The notes beneath the pieces were generated by a model. The model worked only from the letters and a program-made list of their open reading frames with translations. It searched no databases and had not been told where the DNA came from. DNA of 64,000 bases. It comes from Zea mays. Taxonomy: Eukaryota > Streptophyta > Magnoliopsida > Poales > Poaceae. The translations under genes were made by a program, and so were the position numbers. The DNA is taken from positions 146,531,982 to 146,595,981 of the forward strand of contig NC_050097.1 of the NCBI RefSeq assembly GCF_902167145.1, read 5' to 3'. Positions 35,496 through 47,214 of this stretch are shown here, in pieces (within the stretch, counting starts at the first letter, position 1; every line of letters begins with the position of its first letter).

Positions 35496-38400
35496 ATGGC
35501 TGAGGAGAAGAAGATCACTGACTGGTTTTTACGAAGCTATGGAGAAGACAAATATAGAAAAAATCACCAATGAGATGTTGGCTGGGTTGTCTGAGAATTC
35601 TAGCGAAAGCGAGAGTTTCGATGTAGAGAGCGGGAATGATGAAGTTGAAGATCGACCGCGGAGGCCTAGCCATGTTGTTTTTGGAAAGTCATCTATTAAG
35701 CAAGGGCAGATCGAAGTGATGAAAGGCAGATACTTTCGTGATATTTCTATTGTGAGGGCCGGAGGGGAGAATATCGTTCCTCTTCTCGAAGCTAATGAGG
35801 TGGTAGTTTCTAGAAGCTTCATGAAAGTTGGACTTTGTTTCCCACTGCATAAGATGTTGGTCGAAGTTCTAAAGACTTTAGAAATATACCTTCATCAACT
35901 TTTCCCCGAGGCACTTATCAAAGTAGCAGTTTTTATATGGGCCATGAGGAGCCAAGGGTTAGAGCCAGACGCCAGGTGCTTTTGTAATATTCATGAATTA
36001 TCCTATCAGACGAAAGCAACTGGGAAAGAACAGTACCACAACAACTTTGGCTGTTACAGCTTCGTGCCCCGCTTTGGGGCCAGTTATCCTCTGCCTAATT
36101 TTTGGAAGAAGTGGCCAGGCTCTTGGATGCAAGAGTGGTTTTATGTGAAGAATGATTTGGACCAGAGGGAGGATATACGAGCCATCATTCAACGTCCTAT
36201 ATGGTCACGCTTTGGCATCAGAAGACCTTCCACCGCACTCGGAAATGACGTGCTAGCGTGCCAGACAGCTTTCAATATTATATGCACCTATATCGGCACG
36301 AGGGATTTGATTCAAGAACATATTGCTTTCAGAGTATGGCCCCTTCCAAGTGGATGGGAAATGTCAAAGGAAGCTGCCACTGGCTCCAGCCAAAGTGGCC
36401 TGATTTATCGGAAGTACACATTCCGGTTTAGGGATCGGTTTGATGAGTCGAATGATGATTGGTTGGATGCTATAGAGGCAATGAGTGATGAGCTACTTAG
36501 AGCCTACTCGAGGGGTGAAGATGAAGCTATGACAGTCACCTTCGGTGCTTGAGGGAAAAGAGACTGAATAGGGTTTTCGATGATATTGGGTTTATCTACC
36601 CTGACTACTGTTTTCTTGTTTGGAAACAAAAGGGGAAAAGGAAAACTACTACTTCGACATCTTCTAGTGCGCCGAAGGCAAAGAAAGTGAAGGTCTTGAC
36701 ACGTAGACCACGACGCATTGAGACGACCGATGTGCCGAGGCTTATTGAACGTGCAGGGGTTGCTCCTTCTGCCACAAAACTAGGTCATGTTGTGCCAGTC
36801 GAGGCTAGTACAAACCTGGTCGAAGAGCCAAAATTAGAGAAGACAACAGATCAGTTGAAGGTGTTGAGCCCACTGGGTACAATAGGATTACCGAAGCCAT
36901 CAAGCATTCCCGCAGTGACTCCAAGGAAAAGGAGAATGGCTAGCATGCTAGATGCTGTTCCGAAGTCCATAAAGACATCAATTCCTGCCTCTACCAAAGC
37001 TCTCAGCATGCAGACTACGGATGCAAGGAAAACTGCTGTCGCGAGCGTAGCCAACGCTCCTGCTGAAGCTGGACCTTCGGAAGCTCCTGCCGAAGCTGGA
37101 CCTTCAGAAATTGTATCGATAGCACTGGAGAAAGAGAGCATTCCTAAGAAACCTAAATCTCCTACTCGTGAAGCACCCCTTAAAGAGCTGGAATTCATTG
37201 TTCGACATGCTTCGGAAAGCAGCTATCTGAAGAGCAGGTTGCCGAAGTGCAACACTATGCCAAGGATCTGAAATACCCCCGAGGGTCCTTGGTATATGGT
37301 GGCAATGACGAAGATGACTTCCTTTACTGTCTACCAGACAGTAAAGATATACATGTCTGCCGAGAAATAATGGACAATATAGGATATCCGAAGCTTGAAC
37401 TTGGCCTATCTGCAATGTCGAAAGATCAACTAGCAGACAGTCTTGCTTACAACAGTCTGAAGGTGTGTGTACTTTGACTGGTCTACTTTTATGGCTTTTC
37501 TTGCCACAGTTACATTCTCACTCTTTGATTTCTAGGGCTTAATTCTAAGCAAAGCTTTGAAGGACCAGAAGGATGCAGAGGATGAGAGCTATCACATAGC
37601 TCTTGGGAATCAGCGTTCAGAAGTTATCATGCTAAGAAACGAAACTCTTGAAAAAGACAAAATATTACTCTCCTTAGTAGATAGGCTGAAAACTAGCGAG
37701 GCCAAGCTTGCCGCCCAAGCCGAAGCTCACAAGGCTGAAGTAGAAGAACTAACGAGGAAGGTTGCTGAAGCAACCGAAAAATTTGAAGTTGAAGCGGTGA
37801 AGCATGAGATATGCGAGATCGAAAGGTCAAGAGCGCAAGGGAATGCCGATGAGCTTCGTGCTTCCAAAGAAAGATGTTATGAAATATCCTTGGAATGCAC
37901 CAAGAAATTAAAGAACAGCTTCGCTAAGGTTGGGGCATATTCCTCTGAGCAGAGATTCATCTACGGCGACCCTGATGGAGTTATCCAGTGGATCAGCGGG
38001 GAAGCCGAAGCTTTTGACGAAATTCATAGCGACCGAGGAGATTTTTATGCCTTTGCTGGTGCACGTGGGGCCACCTCCATCTTGGAGAAGGCTAGTTGCG
38101 ATCATACTAAGGTTGTGGCTCAGTCAGACTTCGCCTTCTCAGTAGAAGATATCAAAAACCCTTCAGCCGAATCTACTACCGTAAGTGGGAAATGTTACTC
38201 CGAGATATGGCTGAAGGGCGGGTGAGAAGTCGATGATGAAGCCATCAAAAGGAACGAAAAGGAATCACATGATGCTTCAGAAGAGGCAAAAAGGGCTAAA
38301 GAAGCTACCGAGCGGGCTAGGCTTATAGGTATGCATCTGTTATAGTTTAACTTCGTAATCCATTTTAACTTCAGAACTAACAAACATATACTATGGTGCA

Positions 38401-38556
38401 GCTGAACTATCTCCGCCTCCGGAGCCATACAATCCAGAAGCCGACCCATTCCTAAAGGAGGCACTCGACACCATCAAAATTGCCAATGAAGCTGTTGATG
38501 AAGCTGTCAATAAGCTGTTAAATGAGGCTGCCGAGAAGGTCCTGAAGGAAGACTAG
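35496..38556 (+). pseudogene. Antisense gene of the Zeon-like element, Transposase_28-like domain with coiled-coil C-terminus
   Basis: The gene is encoded opposite to gag. The likely start is the ATG at 35496 (MAEEKKITD); a one-base shift near 35520 leads into the main frame (MEKTNIEKITNEMLAGLSE) to 36552. Domain order: acidic region, Transposase_28-like core (GRYFRDISIVRAG, FPLHKMLVEVLKTLEIYLHQ, FIWAMRSQGLEPDARCFCNI), a basic proline/alanine-rich region (36640-37190), then an intron (donor near 37465, acceptor TTTCTAG at about 37535) and a coiled coil (RLKTSEAKLAAQAEAHKAEV) ending in DGVIQWISGEAEAFDEI. Frame breaks occur near 36550 and 37260. A similar copy is in element A. The function is unknown. 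Confidence 0.75.
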
Positions 38557-39040
38557 AACTTTTATTTTTGCTAGTTAAAAATTGTTGAACATGGTTTGTA
38601 GTCTTGCAAGAAACACTTGTAAACAATTTGTGTGTATATTGATGCAATATATTTCTTTGTGATGCATGAAACTTCCGTACACACTGTTTTTGAGTCGCTC
38701 GCGAAAAAACACCTTCCCTTCTTTCCATGCTTCACGAAGAAAAAGAGTTCCCTTCTGTCGATTCAATAGTGTGTATTTTGCCATGATTGCTGCATAGTAA
38801 TATTGCTAACAAAGATTCTTCTCCTTTGTGCAAATATATCTGTCGAAGGCCTATTTTGTGCTACAGCACATTCTTTCATGATCCGACAGGTATTTTCGAA
38901 GGAGCAATTTTTCTTCTTCTTCACAATTTTTTGCTAATGCAAAATGATGTATGGTATGATGCTATGCGATATGATATGATGGTATGATGCAAAATAATGT
39001 TTATGCCAAAGATAAAAACCCACACGAGTATGCACCTAGA
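38557..39040. other. 3' untranslated region of the antisense gene and spacer
   Basis: AT-rich sequence after the stop of the antisense gene; no coding signal. It probably holds the antisense transcript's poly(A) site, and it leads into the tandem repeat. Confidence 0.4.
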
Positions 39041-39345
39041 CTCTGCATCCCCTCAGGGACGACTTTGGAGTCTCTTCACCCTTTACTTAGGTTGTTTTTC
39101 AGCTCTGCATTCCCTTAGGAACGACTTTGGAGCTAAGCTCTGCATCCCCTTAAGAATGATTTTGGAGCTTCTTCACCTTTGACTTAGGTGGCATTTAAGC
39201 TCTGCATTCCCTTAGGAACGACTTTGGAGCTTCTTCACCTTTGACTTAGGTGGTATTTTAGCTCTGCATTCCCTTAGGAACGACTTTGGAGCTTCATAAC
39301 TTACTCTGCATTCCCTTAGGAATGACTTTGGAGCTTCTTGATCCA
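39041..39345. repeat. Tandem repeat, six units with constant core and variable tail
   Basis: Six copies of CTCTGCATTCCCTTAGGAAC plus GACTTTGGAGC (with small changes) start near 39041, 39103, 39138, 39200, 39262 and 39304. Full units are 62 bp and include CTTCACCTTTGACTTAGGTGG; two units lack much of this tail (35 and 42 bp). The array sits between the convergent ends of gag and the antisense gene. Confidence 0.85.
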
Positions 39346-39464
39346 TTTTTGATACACTCGATGGTGTAACCACAGTCTTATTACATCAAACTAAAGGTTA
39401 GACCTTCTTGTATTGTCTTTTTAAAAGAAAATGTAAAGGCAAAAAAGAGTAAAAATACATTATG

Positions 39465-41027
39465 TCAAGGCACTCTTTGGCCGAAACGTTGTGCCGCATT
39501 TAGTAGATATGCCTCGACTCGGGCATAGTGTTGTTGACTGTGCGAGCTTTGGACTCTTCCTGAAGGTCACGTTGTTGCTAAGCCTGTCGTTGCCCTTCTA
39601 GTTGTTGATTGTGAACCAGGGCAGGCACCAGCGGTGGCGGTGGTGGCAATTGAGCCCAAGAAGCTTGGGAATGGCTCGCCGAAGCAACGAAAGTCATAGG
39701 CTGTTGATTGCCCACATACTCCAGGATATATGGAGAGTAGCACGAAGCAATATGCAAGACCTGCTTCGGTGGGTTCTGCCATGCTTCGGCTTCAGCGATT
39801 TCCTTCTGCTTCTAGATCGTGACTTGGCACGTCCTTGTGGCATGTCCCTTATCTTCGCCACAGAATAGGCAGAACAGTCCCCTGGGCTGATTACCATATC
39901 TTCCTCTGAAGCTTCTGCCCCATCAGCCTCTTGGAGCTGGTGGCCTGAAAGAACTTTGTTATGCCCCTGATGATTAAGAGCTATGTTGTTGCCCTTGGGT
40001 ATGATTTCCCCTATCGTCGCTTGAGCTGGGTTATGGATCGTCCTGACATGCCTAGGGTGGAGTCTTCCTCTGAAGCCCCTGGTCATCTTAGAGTATCTGT
40101 AGGCTTCTTCCCTTCTTTGCCGAAAGTCATTGTCGGCTCTGATGTACTCATCCATTTTCTGAAGAAGCTTCTCTAAGGTTTGCCATGGCTTTCTTGCAAA
40201 ATATTGCGCCGTTGGTCCTAGTCTGAGCCCCTTGATCATGCCTTCAATGACAATATCATTGGGCACTGTAGGCGCCTAAGCTCTCAGTCACAAGAACCTT
40301 CGAACGTACGCCTGCAAGTACTCCTCATGGTCCTTCGTGCACTAGAACAGGGCTTGGGCAGTGACTGGCTTTGTCTGTAAACCCTAGAAGCTAGTGACTA
40401 GCATATCCTTTAACTTCTTCCACGACGTAATTGTCCCTGTCTGGAGAGAAGAATACCATGTTTGAGCCACACTTCTGACTGCCATGATGAAGGTCTTTGC
40501 CATGACAACAGTATTGCCCCAATATGAGGATATGGTTGCTTCATAGCTTATTAGGAACTGCTTCGGATCTGAGTGCCCATCATACATGGGGAGTTGAGGT
40601 GGCTTGTAAGATGGGGGCCATGGGGTAGCCTACAACTCTGCTGTTAGAGGAGAAGCATCATCAAAAGCAAAGTTACCATGATGAAAGTCATCGTACCATT
40701 CATCATCATTGATTGGGCTTTCTTGATGAAACTCCCTGTGTTGGGGCCTTTGGTCTTGGTCATCCTGAGTAAGGTGACACATTTCTTCGGCAGCTTCGTC
40801 GATCTTTGTCTGAAGGTCGGCGAGCCGAAGCATCTTTTCCCTTTTCCTTTGCACCTATTGGTGAATAGCCCCAAGTCCCTGATCTCCTGGTTCGGCTCCT
40901 CCTCTTGAGGTGTTGGGCTAGTAGCCTTTCTCTTTTGGCTCCTAGCTTCTCGCAGGGAGAGTGTCTCCTGGTTTGTGTCTAGTGGCTGTAGGGTAGCCCC
41001 TAGCGCTGTTGTCTTCTTCGGTGGCAT
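39465..41027 (-). pseudogene. gag: Zeon-like gag
   Basis: The ATG at 41027 gives MPPKKTTALGATLQPLDTNQ. The protein has a basic N-terminus, a coiled coil (KREKMLRLADLQTKIDEAAE), the gag core (PPQLPMYDGHSDPKQFLISY, AQTWYSSLQTGTITSWKKLK, PTVPNDIVIEGMIKGLRLGP), a basic region and a damaged zinc knuckle near 39860. It may end at the stop 39465-39467 after RVEAYLLNAAQRFGQR. A frameshift near 40870 and several stops (near 40629, 40383, 40270) inactivate it. It starts 58 bases after the LTR. Confidence 0.85.
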
Positions 41028-41070
41028 GGTGAAGGTGGATTCTTGCCGAAGGTGGTCGTTTGAATTCACC

Positions 41071-41085
41071 GAAGGTGGGCGCCAA
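41071..41085 (-). promoter_or_regulatory. Primer binding site of the Zeon-like element
   Basis: TTGGCGCCCACCTTC on the minus strand directly follows the LTR end ACCAACA at 41086. It is identical in its first 12 bases to the site at 26634-26645. Confidence 0.7.
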
Positions 41086-41752
41086 TGTTGGTCACTTGTT
41101 CTCAAATGTTGTGGATCAAGAACAAGGCAACACGATTGTTAATTATCAAGGACCTTCGTCTTCTGAAGCATTATTTCCCCATGGATATAATGATCATCGG
41201 ACGAAGGTCATGAAGGACATACCTTCATCATTCAATATGTAAACAAGAATGCAAAGAGACGAAGACAATGATTATATCTCATTAATTATTCATATTTGCA
41301 TTCTATAAAACATGTATGAATATCAATAGAATTCATATTACAAGGATACCTTCGACTTGCTCGAAGGCGAAGACACGAGAGAGTGATTACAATTCAGCGT
41401 GAACAATACGATGCTACTGTTTATCTATTTATAGGCACATGACATAGCCCGAGTAATAGTACATTTATGCCCCTGACATTCATTTATAATCACAACACGA
41501 ATCATTAAGGACTGAGTAGTCTTTGTCCTTTTTTGGTCATCATCACATTTGGTCTTCGTCATCACATCGAGCAGAAGCACTTCGGCTATAGCTTCGTTGT
41601 CCATTCTTATAACCTTCGGGCTACATCTTAACCCTATCATGAGAGAAGACCTTCATCCCGAAGATGAAGCCCCCTGTAATAATTCATGTCATACTAAAAA
41701 CATATGGTCAGTCACGTTTTTGACGACCTTCGGAGGAAGAAGGCCCCCAAAA
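41086..41752 (-). repeat. 5' LTR of the Zeon-like element (667 bp)
   Basis: It matches 34536-35203 over its full length with scattered substitutions; the outer end is CCCCCAAAA instead of CCCCCAACA. A TATA box (CTATAAATAG on minus) lies near 41425-41435, with an imperfect start-site hairpin (GAACAATA / TACTGTTT) next to it. Confidence 0.9.
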
Positions 41753-41757
41753 GACCC
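41753..41757. repeat. Target site duplication GACCC, right copy
   Basis: This is the partner of 34531-34535. After it the Opie LTR resumes with CCACCACACAATTAG; a few bases present in the intact LTR (TGCAAGGAT) are missing. Confidence 0.8.
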
Positions 41758-41980
41758 CCACCACACAATTAGATATCTCTTGCTTGCTTTAAAATTCACT
41801 TAGAAGGTTGAGAAAGAGATGAAGAAAGCACGATTGCCAAAGCCAAGCAACAAGAGCGACAAATAACACACAGATCACACTATCTCAAGTCACTAAGCAC
41901 TAATGATCACTTGTCTAAATTGAGGGACTTGGAGAGATTGGAAGCTTTGAATGTGTCTTGGAATGGATTGCTAGCTCTTG
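41758..41980 (-). repeat. 5' LTR of the Opie-like element, outer part (truncated)
   Basis: It matches 28065-28285 of the 3' LTR (ATTAGRTRTCTCTTGCTTGC through CTAGCTCTTG) and then stops. Sequence from 41981 is CACTA coding DNA. The remaining about 180 bases of the LTR are absent. Confidence 0.8.
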
Positions 41981-43963
41981 CAGGCCTTGTAATGTCATTA
42001 ACTGGATAATGGACCTTATTTCCCGTTGACGCGATAGAGCTTGGGACCGTCGTATAATCGGTGGAAGCCGGCAGTGGAGCTGCTTGAATTATTTGCATCT
42101 GTGGAGTGGTCATCTATAGAACAGACATCGCACTCCCCAATTGCTGCATCAATTCTGGAGAAGGATTTGATAGCATTTGAGACATCAGGTCTTTGAACTT
42201 TTTCTTTGCCTCCTGCTTAAAATAATCCGACACCTCTTCTTTGTATCGATCACATTTCTTGTACAAACCTTCCCACTATGGTCTGAATCCTTCCTTCCAT
42301 CCTTCCTTAGACAAGATTCCTCGTACACGACCAGGATGCTCGGGGTTACCGAGACCAGCCGTTAGGACGTCTCTCTCCCTTTGTGGCTTAAATGTTCCTT
42401 GGCTCTGCTTAGCTACCATTGCATTTATGTTTTTCGCAGCTTCTTCGACATTTGGATCATCAAAAGATATACCAGCCTCAGTTTCCCTTGGTTTTCTAGC
42501 ACGGATCCAATTAGTCGTCCTTTCACCATGTTGCTCGAAAAGCGTGGGTAACCATGCGGCCTTCCTCTCGACGTCTTCTTGTCTCCATTTAGAAACCTGA
42601 CGCTTGTAACCACCTATGCCTAAGTGGTGGTGGTACTTGTTCTTCTTAGATAGTTTTGAATTTGCCTCGCTTAGAGATATGAAAATCGGGGCTACTCTTC
42701 TGCTCTAGAAATACTATACATTGACCTTCTGAGATTTTATATTTTTTTTGTCGGGTCTAGGCTTTTCTTTGCAAATTTTGTATTCATCTCAGACCTTCAG
42801 TTTCAGAAATTGATTGCAAGCTGCTCCATCGTGTATTCCTTCATGAGTTCTTCTAAACCCCGAGGCAGAACAAACCTCATTAATAGCTTATTCCATATTT
42901 GATTCTTGACATCAACTGACACATCTTTCCAATGTCGGATTGTGATGTCAAGATTATCCCTAACTAAGAACCCATGTGCATTCCAGAACTTAGGGAGTGC
43001 CTCTTCTAGATCTAGGGGCTAACCTTTCGGGCTCACATCTGAGATTTTATATGTTTTGTCAGGAAACTTGTTTAGTCCCCTATCACCTCTTTTTCGATCG
43101 CTCTGCTTCCTTTTCCTTGACGTCTCGGTGGTTGTATCGGTTGGTATCGGTGCGTCTTGGTGTCGTGCCACGGCTTGATCAAGTATCGCACGATATTGAG
43201 ACAAGACTTCCTATTCATGTAATAAAACACAAAACATGCATTTGTAATAGACATTGTGAAATCAACTAATTAGGTACCCACACGAAAGTAAAGATGTGTA
43301 CTTTACCTCACACTCTTGTGGATCATAATTTGGGTCACGTTGAACCTCATGCCGAGGTGGCCCTATCTATGCTAGGACAAGGGTCGGTAGGTGTTTCATG
43401 TCCTTCATCACTTGAATGTTCTTAAGAAACACCCTTGTTCATGTGGTCGGGCATTAACCCTTGGTCCTTGTTTAGAGAACTCATTGAGCTATATATACAC
43501 AAGATTGCAACAAAGATTCAAAAAAATTGAACACAAAGATTGGAACAGAAGATTAGAACACAATATATATATAATATCATACTAAGATTAGAACATATAT
43601 CGTAATTTCTACTCGTCGTCGTCCATTAGTGCTATCCAATCGATCTCCCCATCTTCATCGCCAGAGAGGATGATGACTGGTGCTGCCGGCTCCACATGCA
43701 CGGGCGCGGAGACAACCTCATGTGTAGTCATTGAAGCCGAGGAGCCTATATCATGGTGGTGAGTAGATGGGCCCACAGTGGCGACACGTTCACTGCGATG
43801 CTTCGAGAGAACTCTGCAGGCGCACATGAAAATGCGGCGTACGACGTCTTGATGATTGAGCCTCGATTGGCGCCGGAGCTCGAGGTGGCGGCGATGCATG
43901 AGCCACACCGTTGCCAGCCGCCCCGCTAGTGTACGTGCCTTGAGACGCGTTGCAATGCCATCT
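41981..43963 (-). pseudogene. CACTA second gene, Transposase_24/TNPA-like, main part
   Basis: En/Spm elements make a second protein that binds their subterminal repeats. Reading leftward, the first ORF (43963-43609) ends GDEDGEIDWIALMDDDE. An exon with RDPNYDPQECE follows to 43307, then a 96 bp intron (43211-43306, GTAAAG...AATAG), then VLSQYRAILDQAVARHQDA, FPDKTYKISDVSPKG, PLDLEEALPKFWNAHGF, KYHHHLGIGGYKRQVSKWRQ, GLGNPEHPGRVRGILSKEGW and VHYPVNDITRPA at the Opie junction. These match the Transposase_24 (PF03004) layout. There are stops near 43018, 42710 and 42275. The solo LTR at 43964 splits the first exon, and its C-terminus is at 27314-27661. Confidence 0.8.
43959..43963. repeat. Target site duplication CATCT (left) of solo LTR G
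   Basis: CATCT before TGTCACACCC pairs with CATCC at 47215-47219, one mismatch. Removing the LTR and one copy restores a continuous open frame across the site. Confidence 0.65.
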
Positions 43964-46900
43964 TGTCACACCCGGATTTAAGAGGTAAAGTCGGGTGCGT
44001 CTCATAGGTGCGCCAAAGAAGAACAACACATATAATGACCAAGTGTATAGAGATAAATGTCACAAATATTAGTACATAGCAGAGGTATCTTACAAAAATA
44101 AATGATAACAATAAAGCGAACTAATAATTATTCCTTGGCACCATCAAGCTGACTGGGAGACGCCACCTAGATAAGCTCGTACTCTTTGTTGTAGACCTCC
44201 TCCTGGACTACCTGCTCTTCACCTGTGGGGGATTATATCATAAGGGTGAGCTCACAAAAGATCATAGCTCAACAAGTTGTGGGGAATAATGTGCCTGAAC
44301 CCACCAAAGGTGGGAGTTCATGTGAAGTGTAAGGTTGATAAACAAATAAGGGTTAAAGCTAAGCGTTGCTTTTAATAAGTTGGTCAAATTTTATGAACAG
44401 TTACTAAATGTAAGTATATACCAAACTAGAGTAATAATAGATCAAAATTAATAATAAAACCACAATGCGATGCAATTGACAAATTGAGTTTCATTTCATA
44501 AGTTAATCACGCGAGAGTCCTGAGCTGTTCATGACTGCGAGCACGGCTAGTATACCAGTTTTACACTCTGCAGAGGTTGTACCCTTTACCCACAAGTCGT
44601 GTTACCCATTTTCCACGGGGTTGATCGGACCCCATACACCTCTACCAAGGAAGCGAGGCAGTGTACCACTACGAGGCCTTTACAAAGTTACACTAGCTTC
44701 AGAAAACCCGCTATAGTTCTAGGGAGCGAAATGCAGGAATGCCCCGTCTGAAAAGCCATCGCAGCAAAATCAACCCGAGAACCTCCCTACACTGACAACT
44801 CCCCTACTACCCTTGCCCCTTTTAGGTAAGGTAGACCTCCACTAGCTTTCCTAATTAGTCAGCCAAGGGCATCCCATTCCACCCTTGTGGTGGCACGTGT
44901 TTCTCAAGTTAAGCTCCATGTTCCAGTTAACACAATAGTCTTATCATGGACAGAATAGAACAACAATAATAAAGCATGACCATGTGTAATAATTATCTTA
45001 ACACTCAAATCCACATATAGCAATAGCAAAGATAATCCAAAAGTTCAGGGGTAAACAAGGTGTAAAGATGACCAAACTAGGGTGACCTATTGGGTCCCAT
45101 CAAAATTAAGCCTAAGCATGCCAAAATGACTATAGAGAACATTATTGGGTAAATAAAAGTGGTCAAGAGCACAACTTGCCTTCAATGAGCTCCTGCTCAG
45201 CAATTTCCACCTGCTGAACACCTGGGTCCTCGGTCACTTGCTCGTCTACTCAAAGCAATACAAACAAACATGGTATAGGAGAAATTAGCATCATGCCAAA
45301 CATCAAAACAGAATGCATAATAATAATCTATGCATCGTAATGAGATCGTCGGTTCAAGAATCACTAAATTCGGAGTTACGGATAACAAGTTATGATTTTC
45401 CGAAGTTTTTATGTGTTTGGTACAGAATAAACTAAGTGATTAGTTTTCATCTATGTTTCATGGTAAAACAGAGTTACCAGGTGATAAACAATATTACAAC
45501 AAAAGTATTGCAACTGGAATGGGTTAAAAAGGAATTAAAAATGAATTTTCTATGAATTAAACAAGATTATGGAATTATTTTTACACTAAAAATCATTTTC
45601 TATATTAATTTATCTGATTTATTAGGTTCCTGGACTGCGCACATGATTTCTGAAAAGCTCAGGGCCTTATTTGCAAAATCTAGGACCCTTCTGTAATTAC
45701 TTTTATATTGCCATGGAGCGCGGGTTGATTCCTAAATTTGCCAGGGTCTCTTATGCATAAAGCGCTGGCCGAAGGGTATGTTTAGACTAGGACCGCAGGA
45801 TACTAAATCTACGGCCAATATTAGATTTCTAGTGCGATGAAGCGGTACGCAATTGGAATCGTTGGATCAGAACTCAACAACAGGGATTTTATTACCGTAG
45901 ATCTGAATCTACCTGTCGGATCTAGATCAACGGTCCTAACCAAATGCGGCGAAGGGGTATCATAGTCTTCTAATCTGAGCCGTCCCAAGGGAATCGAACG
46001 TTAGATGGGTCATCTCCTTCATCCGACCGCTACCGACGGCGGTGTCGCCCCGGCGGTAGAAATCCCGTCGCCGAACTCTCCCTGCCCGGTGATTCCGAGC
46101 ACCATTCACCGATTCTACTAGTGCGAAATGAAGAGGACGGCCGCATGAACACGGAGTACGGATACTCACCGATGGTTATGGCACCGAGTCCCCTGGCGAC
46201 GTCACGGTACGGCTCGAGCGTCAACCGAAACTCCGGTGAGAAATTCTTGGCGACGCAGTGGAGGCCTTTCCCTGATCTGGAGACGATTCCAGCCACCACT
46301 AGCAGCATGGACGACGGCTCGGTGGAGGGTTTCCCTGCAGCGGCACCTCTCTTCCCCTCTCTCTCTAGTTTGTGATGAGGCCAGGGGTTCCCAGGGTTCG
46401 GAGTGGTGCTGACGGGATCCTAGGGCGCTAAATAGGAGCACGAGTGGCGGTTGAGAGGTCCGGAAGGCAGTTGGGCCAACTGGCCGATACTGGGTAAGTC
46501 GCGGCAGTCGTTGCACGAGGCTAAGAGGAACAGTAGAGGGGGCCCACCGGTCATCCGAACACACTATGGCTTTGAGTGACGTGTGGGGCCTTCCTGTAAG
46601 CGCTAGACGCACTGGAGCACGCGCATGAGGCACTGACGGGAGGGGCCTAGGTGTCAGCGCCGATCTCCAGTTGGGCTGCGTAGTAGAAGCGAAAATGGGC
46701 CGGATCTGGTGGTTTTGGCCCAATGCACAGTTTTCCCTTTTTCTTTTCTTTCTCTTTTCTTTTCAATTTTCTTTTCAATTTTCTTTTCTTTTTATTTTTA
46801 GATTTCAAATTTAAATTCAAATTTTGTTGTGAAATTCATACTTAGATTAAATGCACAAATTCAAATACCAGTATGAAAAGGTTTATTTATTTATATATGT

Positions 46901-47214
46901 ATTTTCTTTATATTGTATAGAATTTTCCTTCTCCTCTTTTCTTTACTATTTCATCTTCAATTTCTAGATTTCAAATTAGGTTTTAATCCCAATTTCCACA
47001 TTAATGTATTTTATTACTATTATTATTATTAAATGCACAAACAAATAAACTCCAACATGATGCACTATTTCTTTTATATAATATAATTGTTAGTAGCCAT
47101 GTGGCCCCATGACTTGAGTATGCAAAAATGTGCAAAATACAACAAGTAGTCAAATAACCTTTTATAATTCCCCCTTCTTATACATTCTATAAGTTCAATC
47201 ATTTGGGTATTACA
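43964..47214 (-). repeat. Solo LTR G (3251 bp, chromovirus type)
   Basis: On the minus strand it begins TGTAATACCC (47214) and ends GGGTGTGACA (43964). Both outer sides are CACTA sequence and no primer binding site or purine tract is present, so the element was reduced to one LTR by recombination. It contains segments shared with LTR H (for example the block around 44820-44880, equal to 50150-50210 on the other strand). Confidence 0.85.

Larger units (their letters stand above)
34536..41752 (-). mobile_element. Complete non-autonomous Zeon-like Gypsy element
   Basis: The 7217 bp element has two 667-668 bp LTRs, a GACCC target duplication, primer binding site 41071-41085, gag (39465-41027, minus), a tandem repeat (39041-39345) and an antisense multi-exon gene (35496-38556, plus). 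There is no protease, reverse transcriptase or integrase, so mobility would have needed a cinful-type autonomous partner. It sits inside the 5' LTR of the Opie-like element and is the youngest event in that stack. Confidence 0.9.
27662..41980 (-). mobile_element. Opie-like Sirevirus (Copia), with a nested Zeon element in its 5' LTR
   Basis: The element reads leftward: 5' LTR (34145-34535, resuming at 41758-41980), primer binding site, gag, protease, integrase, reverse transcriptase, RNase H and 3' LTR (27662 to about 28467). The LTR outer end is TGAAAGTCRCCT. The long gag C-terminus and integrase-to-RT linker fit the Sirevirus lineage that includes Opie and Ji. Both LTRs are damaged at their inner or outer ends: the 5' one stops at 41980 inside the CACTA gene, and the 3' one is fused to RNase H. 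Confidence 0.85.

Noticed and set aside
35529..38105. Minus-strand frames opposite the antisense gene of the Zeon element
   Set aside because: Short, without motifs; they mirror the codon pattern of the plus-strand gene, which has a matching copy in element A.
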